A stretch of 64,000 bases of DNA, taken from Manihot esculenta. Taxonomy: Eukaryota > Streptophyta > Magnoliopsida > Malpighiales > Euphorbiaceae. The translations under genes were made by a program, and so were the position numbers. Below are positions 1 to 12,356 of the stretch, in pieces. The first letter of the stretch is position 1; each line of letters opens with the position of its first letter. A model generated the notes under the pieces. That model was not told where the DNA came from. It worked only from the letters and a program-made list of their open reading frames with translations, and did not search any database. The stretch lies in assembly GCF_001659605.2 (NCBI RefSeq), contig NC_035175.2, positions 28,305,705 to 28,369,704 of the forward strand, given 5' to 3'.

Positions 1-419
1 AAGACTCGAACACCTTAACACCCAATTTATCATCAAGACTCGCCTTCCTTTGGATAGGACGAGTCTCGACATAAAGTTACCATTAGCAAGCACAGTCCCG
101 CAGACCCCGTTACACCTGTAATCTTGGGATCACCAACCGATTAGCTGGTAAGATCCCTTATCAAACCACCGGTCACATCATTGCTGAACTATCAGGAACT
201 GCTATATTTAACTTTATTCCCTTACAGTATAAAAGTCAAAAATCATAGAGGTAAAGGTACACAATTCTCTTAAATAACTACTCTAAAGTTCTACATTCAT
301 CATATTCTCCAGTTTATTGACTGGAGTGTTGAAGTGTCTATCGTGAGCACCTATCACCTCACATTCTCTTCCTTGCAGATTTAACCAATCATAGCATAGT
401 TCTACTTTCGGCTACATCA
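1..419 (+). repeat. LTR fragment of a Tat/Ogre-like Ty3/gypsy element (left copy)
   Basis: This stretch aligns by eye with 6759-7178: shared blocks include CTCGCCTTCC/CTCGCCCTCC, GAGTTACCATTA-type sequence, the CACATCATTGC block and ACCAATCA.AGCA.AGTT near the end. It ends in ..CTACATCA, matching the ..CATGTCA end of the second copy. The left part lies outside the window, so its length and whether it is a solo LTR or a 3' LTR cannot be decided. No gag follows it, unlike the second copy. Confidence 0.6.
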
Positions 420-3400
420 GTATGATAATAAATAAAAATAATAATGTATAAAACCATAAGTTCGTTGATCTTAAAAATTAAAATAGTAATCTTTTATTTT
501 TTTTATTATTAAAATAATAAATATAATAATTTTTTTATTATAAAAAATTAACCATTTAGAGGAATATTTTAGAAGAATATTTTTACTATTTAGAGATATT
601 TAGCTCTTAATCAATAGTCAACTAATGGCAAATGTACCTTTTTTTTATGAAAAAATAATTTTATTCGATGAAAATTAAATTTAAAAATTAATTTATTATT
701 AAAAATTTAATAAGAGGTTATCTTATAAGTTTTATCAAATCTTAGAAACATTCTTATAAATAATAAAAAATTTAATGATCTAAGGCAGGCCCGTAGACCT
801 CTACAAAATATTCAATTTAAGATTTAAAATATTAAATGATAAAAAACTGAAAATATAAATAAATTATAAACAAAAGTGGGAGTCTTAAATTAGATAGTGG
901 AACTAATATAACATATATAACATATAGATGCTTCAACATTTTATAAAAGCTATATTGACTTATAGATGGACCATTAAACTCTTACGATAAAAATCTTTTA
1001 TAATCTTTAATAACTTGATTAAACTCAATACAGTCATACATTTACAGATTTAGTCTGATAGTAAATGCATTTAAGTAAATATGAAAAATCTCAAATTCTA
1101 CTGTCCAATCCCCAATTTCCATTTAAAAGGAAAAGATCAACTTAATACAGTCATATCTAGCTTTTTATTCATGTTAGAGAAAAATTTGTGTTATGTAGAA
1201 CACTAATATATATTTTTATTTAAATTTTATTATAAAATTTATTTCACTCTCTAAATACTTATTAGTTAATAATATAATTAAATTAATATTTATTTAAATT
1301 CTTTCTCAATTTAATTAATTGGATTAAATTATATAACTTTATAATCCAATAAAATTATAAAGTTCAATTTTAAAATTTAATTTATTAATTTAATAAATTA
1401 TTTTAAAATTAAATAATAATAATTTTATGGTTACTATTTAAATATTTTTCTCATTTAAAAAACTTCTTTATTTTTTTAAATTATTAGAAATTATTATGCG
1501 ATATTTTAAAAATTATTTTTTATATGTGAATATAAATATTTTTCAATGATTTTTGTGGTACAAACTTAAAAAGTTTCTGAGCTACGAATTAATATATTAT
1601 TTTTAAATAATAATTATAATCAAATTTATAAAAGCATTTGTTGAAAGTTTCTGATAAATATAAAAAATTAAAACCTTTATAATATAAATATATTAAATTT
1701 ATATTTATAGTGACAATTTATTAATATTTTTTAAATATTTATAAAGAATAAATATTACTAATAATAAATTAAAATGTATATTTTTATTCTAATTAAATGA
1801 AAATAAGTATAAATAATTTAAATTAATAAAATAATTATGAAAAAAAACAAAATACAATTTAATTTAATTAAAAAAATTTTTTACTATGTCACCACTCAAT
1901 TTTTAAAATGTCATATATCAACTCTCATCAAAAACATAGTTTTAAAAATTCATAAATTTTTCAGGATTAAAATAAATAAACAAAACATTAAAATTCACCT
2001 TATATCATATATTCCATACATAATCACCTATTTTTTATGAATCATGCATATAATTTATAGTGTAAGAGTTATCTAGAATGTCAGTATATTCTATAAGAAT
2101 CTAAGTGTCTGGATATCCTCAGGTTCTTTGACCTTTTATTCCACATGAATACATGAGATCATCTGGTACATACATACAGGGGTAGCTCGACATCTATAAA
2201 AAATAGTCTAGCAAAAAAAAATCTTGAGGAAAATTTTATTCTCACAAAAACTATTTTGAAAAAAACTTTTGAGGAAGAGAGACGAGAGAAATTTTTTTTT
2301 TCTTGAGAGCAAAGAGATACTCTTCGTTAACAATCAATTTTTTTGAGAGAAAAGGAGTTGCTGCCCACCACTCATATAGAGGAGCAGTAATGGCTAAAGA
2401 TTTAAAATTCAAATATTTTTTACTTTTTTAATTTATATAAAATAAATTAAAATTGGGCTATTATAAATAAGATACAAAATTTTATTTTAGATTTTTTATT
2501 TTCGGCTCTATATTGGGTGTATTATTTTTTTTATCTTCAACTCACACATGATAGGGCATGATGATGTGTACACTGCAATTTTCATACTTAACAAATAAAC
2601 TATGTGACCTGTGCATACTTCAAGAACTCAAATGTTATATATCTGTTAGGGCAATATAACCGTTCAAATGGCAAAATTTAGAGTAGTTACAATATGCAAT
2701 ACCCTAAATCATTTATCACATTGAATATCTATATAATCTCAATTATTTCATTTTATAAACTCAAGCATAACAATATCATGTATACTACTCACTAAAGTGA
2801 TGTAAGCATTTGAATTCACTTATTCAAAATATCATATACCTCATGATTCAGCCTAGGATGGGTAGTATTGCCCTATTTTAGTATTTTCATAACTAGGTTA
2901 AGAGATTTTAGAGTTCTTAGTTCCTCGAATACATATTAGATTTTCTTACTTTAAATTTCATAGTTATCATCATTTTGCTTCTTTCACTTATTAAGATAAG
3001 CTAAAAGGATTTGGAAGAAGATATTATTTTTAGTTTAAATTAGGGATATTTATGCACATGAATTAATACATTAGTTCATACATACATTAATATTAATAAT
3101 AATGAATTATATTAATAATTATTTTATATTAGATTTTGGAGTCAAAAGTTCACTATATTCCCAATCATCATATAAAATCCTAATGTATTATAAAAATTAA
3201 TTATAATTAATTATGTTAAAGTTCATGTATTAAATTACTTATAATTTAAGAGTTTTAAAATATTTTATGATTGATATCTAGAAACATCAACTCATACACC
3301 GTATATTAATATATGATGTAAAAATAATTAATAATTAATAATTTATGAAAAAATAACATTATTTAAAATTATAAAATGGTGAAAGATAATATTGTTTATT

Positions 3401-4164
3401 ATAAAATTATTTACAGTAGTATCAACAAACTACATGGATAACATTCACATATAATATAGACTTAATAATAGAACAGGAAAAGTGTGTATTATTATGAATA
3501 ACAGATGAATTTAAATACATACATACAACCCGTTTACATCCTACAAATAAGGGAGTTATACATATCTAAATACAACAGAAAGCTATTTCAAAACTCGAAA
3601 AAGGTTTTGTATTATCCTTATCTATTACTTAAGACACATGTATAGAATATTTAAGAAACATGCATAGAATCTCATCTAATTGATTTATATCACAGTCAAC
3701 TCTAAAATTTTTTGGCTTATCTATAAACATACTATTAAGTCTTGACAATCCCATCTAATGATATATCATTTTATTTAAAACTCATTTGGAATATTCGTTA
3801 TTAAATTACAATACAATGTAACCGTATGACTCATTGACATTCTCCCAAATGGAATATAAAATTCCTTTTAGATTGGAATTAGGCAACACTGATCCTTAAA
3901 AAAAATACATTTTTCTTTGTTTTGTAAAAAAAAAAAATATATCATTCACATCGATGATAAATTAAAGTAGTCTGTTTATCTTATTTGCAGTGTCTATAGG
4001 ATTCATCTCGAAAATGATCAGCTATCTAATCATTTCATCTACATGAGCTTTTTGCTCAGTAGAAGTATTCGTACGGGGCCATAAAATACTTATATCTCAT
4101 TAAAAGCTAATATTATATTTTTATACACATACAAAAAAAAATAACGGTCCAAAATAAAAATGAT
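420..4164. other. AT-rich intergenic DNA, no gene seen
   Basis: Very AT-rich, low-complexity sequence with stops in all frames. The only open frame of note (1837-2040, 67 aa) is Lys/Ile/Asn-rich and looks like chance in AT-rich DNA. No repeat termini, tRNA or exon signature was recognised. Confidence 0.6.
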
Positions 4165-4340
4165 TAGGAGTGAACAGTATTTGGTTCTAATCGAAAAAAT
4201 CGACTGAACCAAATTAATTTGAAAATTCGATTCGATTTTTTATTTATTTTAGTTTGGTTTGATTTTTAATTTCAAAAATTTCAGTTATTACAATTCGATT
4301 CGATTTTAATCAGAAAAAAATCAAACCAGTGTAAGATTAG
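4165..4340. mobile_element. Truncated hAT-type MITE, same family as 53455-53926
   Basis: Begins TAGGAGTGAACAGTATTTGG and follows the intact copy at 53455 (TAGGGGTGAGCAGTATTCGG) through the AACCGAAAAAA-, TTCGATTCGATTTTT- and CAGAAAAAAAT-like blocks for about 175 bp. The second half and the right terminal inverted repeat are missing or unrecognisable, and no target duplication was found. Right boundary is approximate. Confidence 0.55.
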
Positions 4341-4801
4341 ACCTAATCAAAACAGAATGTATGAGTACTGACCTTCAAATAATTGATTTTTTTATTTTAA
4401 ATCCATCTCATATATAATAAATAACTAAAAAAATCAATACTCATATATAAATTTATATTTCCTTTTACCTCTTTCAAATAAAATTACTAAATATCCTTAA
4501 AAAAAATAGTTGGTCAATAAATCTCGGGTTTTACTTAAAATAAACAACAAATTCTATATTTTTATATTATATAACTAAAATTACAACTATACTTAAGGTA
4601 TATAATTTTCAATATTCAAAATATTCTTTTAAATATGCTTTTAACATCAAAGTAGCTGGTTTTAGGTGTTAACTATTTTTCTTTTTGATTTATTTTGTAA
4701 ATTAAATCATTTACTTAATAAATTTAAAAGAATTTCAGGTCACATCAGTATCAAACAATAATAATTCAAAAAGCATTTTTCAAACAGAAGCTTTTTGAGA
4801 G

Positions 4802-5397
4802 AACTAATTTTTTTTTTTTTTTAAACTAAAAATGTAATTGCATTCAAATTTGGAAGTCCAACATCAAAGCATGAACAATCAATTGTAGAGGAGTGTTCAG
4901 CCACTCCATCCTGTCTGAAATAGTAGAGGCAGCTCTAGCTATAAGATGTGCCACACTATTGGCAGATCGAGGAACAAAACTCACAGATACTGAATTCATC
5001 TCTGCTATTAGAGATTTACAATAATCAACAAGGGACCCAAAACTAGAAAAATCAGAAGTTGAAAAAGAAAGCAAAGCTTTCACTACCGTAAGAGCATCTG
5101 ATTCCAACACTATCTGATCATAACCCAGCCTCTTAATCCAACTCAGAACTTCTCTAATGGCAATTAACTCAGCTGTTTTAGGAGAGAAGTAACCAAGGAG
5201 TCTATGTTGACAAGCGCCAACAAAAGAGCCATCATATGAGCGAAGCACTCCACCAACTCCAATGAAGCCATCAGGGAAGACTGCTGCATCGACATTAGCT
5301 TTCAAGAATCTTGAAAGCGGTGGAACCCAGAAATGTAACGGTGGAGGAGCTGGCACAGCATCAGAAGAACTGTCATCAACGTGTCGCGCAACTAATT
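4802..5397 (-). mobile_element. 5'-truncated LINE (plant L1-type) with poly(A) tail and target duplication
   Basis: Read on the minus strand, the element is the end of a reverse-transcriptase/RNase H reading frame, a short 3' UTR and a poly(A) tail of about 13-14 A (plus-strand T run 4810-4822). The same 8 bp, AACTAATT, flank it at 4802-4809 and 5390-5397. Severe 5' truncation, a 3' A-tail and a target duplication are what target-primed reverse transcription leaves. The duplication still matches perfectly, so the insertion is not very old. Confidence 0.8.
4844..5389 (-). pseudogene. LINE-derived RNase H-like domain (C-terminus of LINE ORF2)
   Basis: Open from the truncation point at 5389 to a stop at 4844-4846, about 180 codons. 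The residues fit the RNase H-like domain found at the end of plant LINE ORF2 proteins and of the many plant proteins derived from them: KANVDAAVF (first catalytic Asp), GVGGVLRS.DGSFVGA, KTAELIAIREVLSW (Glu), IVLESDAL.VVKAL (Asp), and FVPRSANSVAHLIARAA. The frame stays open up to the target duplication with no start codon context, so it is the surviving end of a longer ORF, not an independent gene. A domesticated single-domain RNase H gene is the alternative; the A-tail and flanking duplication argue against it. Confidence 0.8.
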
Positions 5398-6723
5398 AAC
5401 CACACTAAATAGATGCGTACTCATTAGCCCCTAGATTTTTATAATCTTTAGGGGTATATTAGTAATTTTATCAGCCTAGGTATTACTTAGCATACTAATA
5501 TCATTATTTTATTTTTTTTTTGTTATTGATATAAAAAAATTTAAATGTTTAGAATTTTTTTTACGATTTTATCCAATATATTTTGATTATTAATATCACA
5601 AACTGACTTCTCAAAATAATTTTTAGATTTTATTCGAATTTAAAATTAAAGAAAGGAAAACTGTGGAGATAGTGGCATGTTTTTTTTATTTTTTTCAAGA
5701 AACCTGCATGCCATCTGAAATAACAATTTTGTTTAAAAAAAATCTATTAGTATAACAAAAAATTCAAATGATCGTGACCTTTTAAGATTTAATTAAAACT
5801 TTAATTTATAGGCTAAATTCCTAAACATTTTAATTATTTTATTTGTGATTTTATTTAAATTAAAAATATATTTCAAGGAGATCAATCAAGCATGAAGCTT
5901 CCACACATTCGAAGCATAAAAGCTTACCTTCTTTTCAAAAGTCAAGACTTTGCTGTATCCTCTCTTGTATAGTAGGGATTCACGTTAAGCTTTTACTGTA
6001 TGTCCTTCCTTACAATACTAAATATCTATGATTTTTTATCCTTATAAGTAAATATTTGATGACTTTTTTAATTTTCTTTTTTTTTCCTGAAAAAAATATT
6101 ATAAAGAAAAATTTTAAATTATGAATTTTTAATTTAAAAAAATTATAACAATAGTCTTTAGATTAAAATAAAATTTTCAAATCATTTGAAAATTTAACTG
6201 CTAAAAATTAAAATTTTGAACTAAATTGTTAACGTTTCAATCTTTTATCCGAATTCCAAAAAAATAGTTATTCCATGTCTACATTATATTAGCATGGATA
6301 TATTTTTTATAATTTTAAATTTAAATTTAGATAAAATCCCTAAAAATTTTGATAATTTAGTCAACAGTTCTAAAAATTAAAGTATTGAATAAAATCACAA
6401 AATGTTGTAAAAGGTTAGATTTTCTATGCAAGTAGCTTTTCTTTTCTTTATATTACTTTGTTAGAGATTATTTAGGAGAATTAATTAAATATATGAGTTT
6501 CTTGAATTATACTCTTCAAATTTAATAAAATAAATTTTAAATTTAAAAAATATAGATTCTATAAATTTCATGCAAAATGTGTTCTACCATTTAAATTTAG
6601 AAAAAAGTAAAATAAAATTAAGTGTGACTTTCATGAGTTAAGTCTATAATAATTGAGATTACACATCTGCCTATATTAGACTATGAGCTGTCACCACAAG
6701 ATAGAGATTACGTAATAAGGATT
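5398..6723. other. AT-rich intergenic DNA, nothing recognised
   Basis: About 1.3 kb of AT-rich sequence with no sustained reading frame, no terminal repeats and no RNA gene that I can recognise. Confidence 0.6.
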
Positions 6724-7178
6724 TGATAAGTGGGAAATACGGTCTCATCCAAGTAAAAAAAGACCCAGACACTTTAATACCCAGATTGTCGTCAATGACT
6801 CGCCCTCCCCTAATAGGTCGAGTGTCAGCACAGAGTTACCATTATCAGATACATTCCCATTTCGCCTGAGATCGCGAGATTACTAACTTAGTAGCTGACG
6901 ATATTCCTTATTGAGTAGCCAGCCACATCATTGCCGGATTTTTATGAAATACTATGTTTATCTCCATTTTCTTTTATTATAAAAGAGAACAATCACAAAA
7001 ACAAAAGTATGTTATCTCTAACACTACTCAAATTCTAAGTAATTTATTGTATTCTCTCTATTCTTCAAGATAGTGATTTGAGCATCGCAGTGGCTGCCGT
7101 GGACACTCACTACGGCCTCACGTTTCCTCTCTTGCAAGTTCTAACCAATCACAGCACAGTTTCATTCTGGCCATGTCA
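6724..7178 (+). repeat. 5' LTR of element A (Tat/Ogre-like)
   Basis: Begins TGATAAGTGGG and ends CCATGTCA, giving TG..CA termini. The last 420 bp match the left-edge copy at 1-419. A gag-like frame starts about 100 bp downstream, so this copy is read as the 5' LTR. The start is uncertain because the other copy is cut by the window edge. A clear tRNA primer-binding site was not identified directly after it. Confidence 0.55.
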
Positions 7179-7279
7179 TCAATATAATCTCAACAACATT
7201 ATTTTATTCCATTGTCGGGAAATCTATTAAACCATTTTTTGGATCACGACTGGTTCCCTATCATCTTCCCTCACTTAAA

Positions 7280-8437
7280 ATGGTCAGAAGCCCAACAGTT
7301 GTTGACAATATCGCTACCAACGAGGGACTCATCATTTTCTCTAACCTAGATAATCAGGAGAGCACGCCCCCAATGATCAGCGAAGCAGACCTTAATAGTT
7401 TAAATAACGAGTAGATATTCCAGTATAGCTACTCTCGGACAGAGGCATCTAAAATGGACCCTAGAAGAAGGGATGAAGACTCTGTAGATACACCAAGGGC
7501 CTATACGGAAGTGGCCAAATTGCAGTATAAAGGTAAGTCTGAATCTCAAGATGAATTAGATGAGGCTCCGAAAGGAGTATATTGAAAGCTAGTACGGGCC
7601 ATACAAAGATACTAAAGAGAACAGGAAGAGGATTTCAGTTTAGATAGTGTCTTGCCTCTTTCAGAAGAAATACTAGCGGAAGCCTTTCCTGCCAAGTTCA
7701 AGTTGTCGAGCTTAGATAAATATGGTGGATTGATAAACCCCTGAAATTATCTAGCCATTTTCAGGACTGCCATGCAGCTTCAAGATGTAAGTGATTGTTT
7801 TTTGCTGAGTGTTCCCATCAACACTCACGGGTTTGACTAAAAAATGGTATAAACACCAAAGTCCAAGTCTAATCCAAAACTTTACACAATTTACTACGAT
7901 ATTCAAATCTAGATTTATCACTTGTATACCTCCCAAAAAGCTTTTATCAAACCTGCAGAAGATTCACCAAGGAGAGGGCGAGTATTTAAGGAGTTGTATT
8001 TTCTATTTCAATGCTGAAGCCATACAGGTGGAAGAGTTGAATCATGAGATAGCATGTGAGATATTGAAGAAAGGAACCTATAACATCAAGTTCGTGAATT
8101 CCTTAATAAAAAACCCAGCCGCGACATATCAACAGTTGATAGACAAGGCCCAGAAGTATATCGGGTTGGATGATGAGATTCAGGAACTAAAAGAAGACAA
8201 GAAAGCAAGCCAAAAGCTAAGTCAAAAGCCCGAGAGACGAACCCATGAAGGGGATCATAGGAGCTACCCATCTCGCGAAAGAAGGACGAACATAGTAAGT
8301 ATAAGAATTACACTCCGCTAAGTAACTCATGAACTCGTATCTTAATATGAAACATGAAAAATGATAAAGAAATCAGCTGGCCACCCAAGCTTAATCCCGA
8401 GAAGGCAGAAAAATGGGACAAGACCAAGTATTGTCGC
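7280..8437 (+). pseudogene. Decayed gag of Tat/Ogre-like element A, interrupted by element B
   Basis: A frame starting at ATG 7280 (MVRSPTVVDN) carries stops at several places and a frameshift near 7805, after which 7809-8321 is open. That part reads as the retrotransposon gag core of the Tat group: GLTKKWYKH, FTQFTTIFKSRFITC, QGEGEYLRSCIFYFNAEAIQ, and KKGTYNIKFVNSLIKNPAATYQQL followed by DKAQKYI. After another lesion it continues as KYC just before the insertion of B at 8438, and the next residues (FHEDHGHTTKEC, a zinc-knuckle motif) are found 21 kb away at 29724. Gag would form the particle of the element; this copy is dead. Confidence 0.8.
8433..8437. repeat. Left target duplication of element B (imperfect)
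   Basis: GTCGC before the LTR at 8438; CTCGC follows the 3' LTR at 29719-29723, matching at four of five bases. The gag reading frame of element A joins cleanly across these points. Confidence 0.65.
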
Positions 8438-10511
8438 TGTAATACCCGGCTAGACCCCGGCATCGAAATTCCTTTTTCTAGTGGAATCTCGGATGTCGAA
8501 AACCTCTAGAAGGGTAAAATATGTTTTTCTAAAGTGTTTTCATGTGTTTTAAAGTTTTAAGCAAGAAAGAAATTGAGTTTTAAAAGAAAATGTTTTGGAG
8601 GAGAAACCCAGGTTCGGCCGCCGAACATCATGTTCGTCCGCCAAACATGGTGGAGTTGCGGAGGCACTTTTGGCTTCCGAAGGCGGTCTGGCCAGCCGCC
8701 TATAAAAGGTCCCCTGTCCGAAAATGGGCGAGTTTTCTCTCAATTTTAGGGCAAGGTGAGTCTCCGCCACCCCTTTTATCGATCTTGTGTTTTCTCCTCT
8801 AATCCTTCAAGTTTTAACAAGTTTTAGCTTGGTTTTGAAGATTTTAAAGTAAAAATCGAAGTTTTGAAGCTTGGAGACCCCGGAGCTCGATTTCTCCCAT
8901 CTCCGAGTTTGGATCGCCTCTCCTCTCGTTTTTCAAGAGGTAAGTGGAGATCCTACCTTTCTTCTATGTTTTATGTAAGTTTTGAGGGGTTTTAGAGAGT
9001 TTTGATGCATGTTTAGGCTAGTTGTAAATGTTAGGATTTATGTGTGTTTAATGATGAAATGCATGTTTAATGTGTTGCTATGTGATGTTTGTTAGGGTAT
9101 AGGATGGTTTGAGACCCCTATATGCTTGAGTACATGTTTATGCATGTTTTTGCATGAGTTGGTTTGAGTTTGGAAGGTTTGGGAGGCAAATGTGTGAGAA
9201 GGGCTTGAGTTCTGCCATTCTGGAAGAACTCAGGTTCAGCAGCCGAAGCCATGTTCGGCCGCCGAACCTGCCTGAGAAGGCAGTTTTGGCTGCCGAACCC
9301 TGTCCCCGAAAGTTTGGACTTTCAGCTCTGGAGGGGACTTTCGGCCGCCGAAAGTGCCCTGTCCAGTCTTCCTTTGCATGCTTTCTATGAATGTTTTGTG
9401 GTGTTTTAGGGGGTTTTTGGGGGGATGTTTAGAGTCATGTTAGTATATGTTTGGTCCCTCATTTGAGTCCACCTGTATAGGTTCGGACTCGAGGAACCGA
9501 GGACCCCAGCAGTGAGGTAGTTGCTTTAGAGTCTGTTCAGAGTCAGCCTGAGGTGAGTAGAATGGATCTTTATGTTTCAAAGTAAATAAATTCTGAGCAT
9601 GTTCATGCATCACGAATGACATGATATATACTAGGTTGTTTGCATTAGAAATCACGAATATGTTGCATTGCATATTATGATGTTGATGTGGATGGATGTT
9701 GGATGACCCATTAGTCCTCGATATGATATGATGATGATGATACGGTACAGAAGTCCAGTGAGGCGCATTCTACGCCCCTGGCACAGAGTAAGAGAAAGAC
9801 CAGTGAGGCCCATTCTACGCCTTTGGCACATTGGAATGTTATGTTATGTTATGTTAAGAGAAAGACCAGTGAGGTCCATTCTACGCCCCTGGCACCATTG
9901 GAATGTGTAGAGGGCTATTGGTGACAAGTCCATCCTTGATGTGAATTGTTTGTGATGTGATGCATGCCATGAAAGCATGTATTTTAATATACTGTTTTAC
10001 TATTCTGCTCACTGGGCTCTAGTAGCTCACCCCTTTCCCTTAACCCCCAGGTTTACAGGTTCGGGATAGACCAGGAAGTCAGCAAGAGTAAAAGTCCTAT
10101 GTATATAATAGTTAGTTGTGGACATGAAAGATAATGTAATGTAAGATATTGTATAGAATTGTATTGAGGATTAGTATTGTGCTTGGCCCTAATGTATGAG
10201 AATCCCTTTTGATACATGATCTTAATGTGAAGTTTAATTAATGTGATGTAAACCAAGCTTGATGAATGTAATGTTGACCCAGCTAGAGCATTTGATGAGG
10301 GCTCTAGTATGGGGTTTTTATGTTTATAGTATGGTGCATGCACAGTTTAAACTTGGTAGAATGGAAAGTTTAAAGTTTTTATGAAAATGTATGATCATGT
10401 ATGGGATTTATCAGGTATGACAGGTTGTATGTTAGGCTTGCTACGGGTCCCGGCGATCTTAAGTCGATTTGGATCCTAGCGCCGGTAGCGGTATGATTTC
10501 GGATCGTTACA
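8438..10511 (+). repeat. 5' LTR of element B
   Basis: TGTAATACCCGG at the start, GATCGTTACA at the end, 2074 bp. It carries TTCGGC/GCCGAA palindromes, a TATA box at 8701, a splice-donor-like AAGAGGTAAG at 8936, and three tandem CCAGTGAGGCCCATTCTACG-type units around 9755-9896. Against the 3' LTR it lacks roughly one 60-bp palindrome-bearing unit (the 3' LTR has it near 28500-28560), and the 3' LTR lacks about 20 bp near 28742. Confidence 0.9.
8701..8708 (+). promoter_or_regulatory. TATA box in element B 5' LTR
   Basis: TATAAAAG followed by a C/T-rich stretch (GTCCCCTGTCC). The same box and downstream context recur in the LTRs of C and D, so this is the likely RNA polymerase II promoter of the family. 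Confidence 0.65.
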
Positions 10512-10514
10512 GAT

Positions 10515-10526
10515 TGGTATCAGTGC
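10515..10526 (+). promoter_or_regulatory. Primer-binding site of element B (initiator Met tRNA)
   Basis: TGGTATCAGTGC, three bases after the 5' LTR, differs by one base from TGGTATCAGAGC, which is complementary to the 3' end of plant initiator methionine tRNA and is exact in C and D. Confidence 0.8.
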
Positions 10527-10570
10527 CCTAGGTTCATATGGTCGAACTTAGAGAGTATCGGGCTCATAGG

Positions 10571-12198
10571 AGGTAAGTAACTGCATATAGTGGTAAATTA
10601 ACTATAGATAGTGGTAAAGGATCGAATCCACAGAGAATTGAATACTTATCTATTTTTCCCAAACAAGATCAACTGAAAGCACAATTGGAGGTAAGTAACT
10701 GAAGGCAGATCAAAAGTAAAGTGCAATAAAGTAAAAAAGGGGGGTTTTGAGATTGAATTGACTAACCAATATTGAAAACAATTAAAACAGAAAGTAATTA
10801 AAATAAAAGAGGAAATCAATATGAGAAAGGTCTAGTTGAAGATATGGATCCACCTTGGTTGTTTGGATTGATCATTGAAACTTATGTTCTCTTGATTGGT
10901 TCAATAGATTGGTTATGGGGATGGAAAACGCTTCTCACCACCATGTCTCTCCTTATGATTAAATCAATTAGGGAACGTCCTCTAATCAATTACTAATTAA
11001 CAAATTGCCAAGGAACGTCCTTGGGCCTTAGGCATCAAAACAGTTGTCAATTGCATGAAGAAAGAGAGAGATCTAACCCTAACTACTCAAACGCATGAGA
11101 TGTTGCTAGATCATACAATTCCTTAGTTTTTTACACCAAGTGTTCTTAGGTCAGAATATTTTCAGCAATTACGGACTAACAAATATCCCAACTAACAATC
11201 AATTAACTTTGCAATTAAGAATCAAGTGGCCAATTTGATCAAAACAACAAAGCAATCTTAGATTTAAGCACACGATTGCATGACTATTGAACAAATCAAA
11301 AGCAAACACTTTATGTTCAGATCTCACAACCCTTTAAACAACCTTAGTTTGAACCAATCCTCAACTAGAATTATGGGTTTCAGCCACTCATGGCTGAACC
11401 AAAATAGAAAATCAAAGAAAAGAAGAACAAAGGAGGAACCGGTGGAGGCGAAGCCTTGTGGAGATCGACGGCCGAACCTTGGAGGAGTGGTGGTGATTGA
11501 ATTCTTCCTCTTCTTGTCTTCTTGAAGCCTTTAAATATGTCTTGAGAGGTTGCCTAGGGTTTCTTGGGTGTCCATGCATCTTTTAGAGGTTGCCCAAAGT
11601 GCCCGTGGTCTTATATGTGCCTTCTAGGTGCATGTATGGAGTTGCAAGGACTTTTTGGTCTTTTAATTGCTGCCCAAGTGTGTCCAAGAAGTCTTCTTCA
11701 CATTATTCTTGCCACCCATGCACTAAAGAGGAAGGTGGAGCCTCCTTTTGAATTTTGAATGTGCATGGCATGAAGTGGGAATCATGTGATCTTCAAGATT
11801 TGGCTTCTTGAATAAGGAAGAGGCAAGTTGGGAGGATTTTTGGCTGCCTAAACTTGTTTTCGGAAGCTGGACTTTCGACTCTAGAGGAGACTTTCGGCCG
11901 CCGAAGGTGCCGCCGAAGATGGGTGACTTTCGGCTCTGGATGAGCTTTTCGGCCGCCGAAGGTGCTTCCGAAGGTGATTGAGTTTCGGTTCTGGATGAGC
12001 CTTTCGGCCGCCGAAGGTGCTTCCGAAGGTGGCTTTTCCAGATTTGACACTTTTTGGCATTTTTGAGAGCATTTTCTCTTGATTGTCTCTTTACACCTTA
12101 TATTTGCAAAACATGATTAAAACCACAAAATTAGGTAGGAAAGGTGTAAATAAACATCAATAAGATCATGATAAAGTGGACTAAAATATGCTCTATCA
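10571..12198 (-). mobile_element. Unclassified 1.6-kb repeat inserted in the leader of element B
   Basis: The leader of B is interrupted between CATAGG (10570) and GACCTAGAG (12199). Read on the minus strand the insert begins TGATAGAGCATATTTTAGTC, an opening I associate with Ogre/Tat-type LTRs, and ends near ..CACTATATGCA or ..TTACCT. No gag or pol frame is present, so a solo LTR is the best guess. The flanks are imperfect copies of a 26-27 bp stretch (10544-10570 and 12199-12224), far longer than an LTR-element target duplication. At 11880-12030 it carries three copies, 55 bp apart, of the palindrome unit typical of the B/C/D LTRs. Confidence 0.55.
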
Positions 12199-12356
12199 GA
12201 CCTAGAGAGTGTCAAGCTCATAGGAGTTATAGAAGGGCAAGCACAATAGGAAAATCATGTCCACTAGGATAGGATGTGGGGTCCTGTCTTGAATGATGAT
12301 GTGAAATGCTATGATTTTATGCATGTGCATTAATGTTATGCTATGTATGTGATGCG

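Noticed and set aside
9755..9896. Regularly spaced repeats reminiscent of a CRISPR array
   Set aside because: Only three units, spacers not distinct, plant nuclear retrotransposon LTR.
9728..9910. Short frames with RERPVRPILRPWH repeats in LTRs (also 16331, 24040, 36154)
   Set aside because: They are the tandem DNA units of the LTR read in one frame; no start context and broken in other copies.
11280..11525. 81-codon frame in the insert inside element B
   Set aside because: No similarity recognised, no start context, and it lies in a probable LTR.
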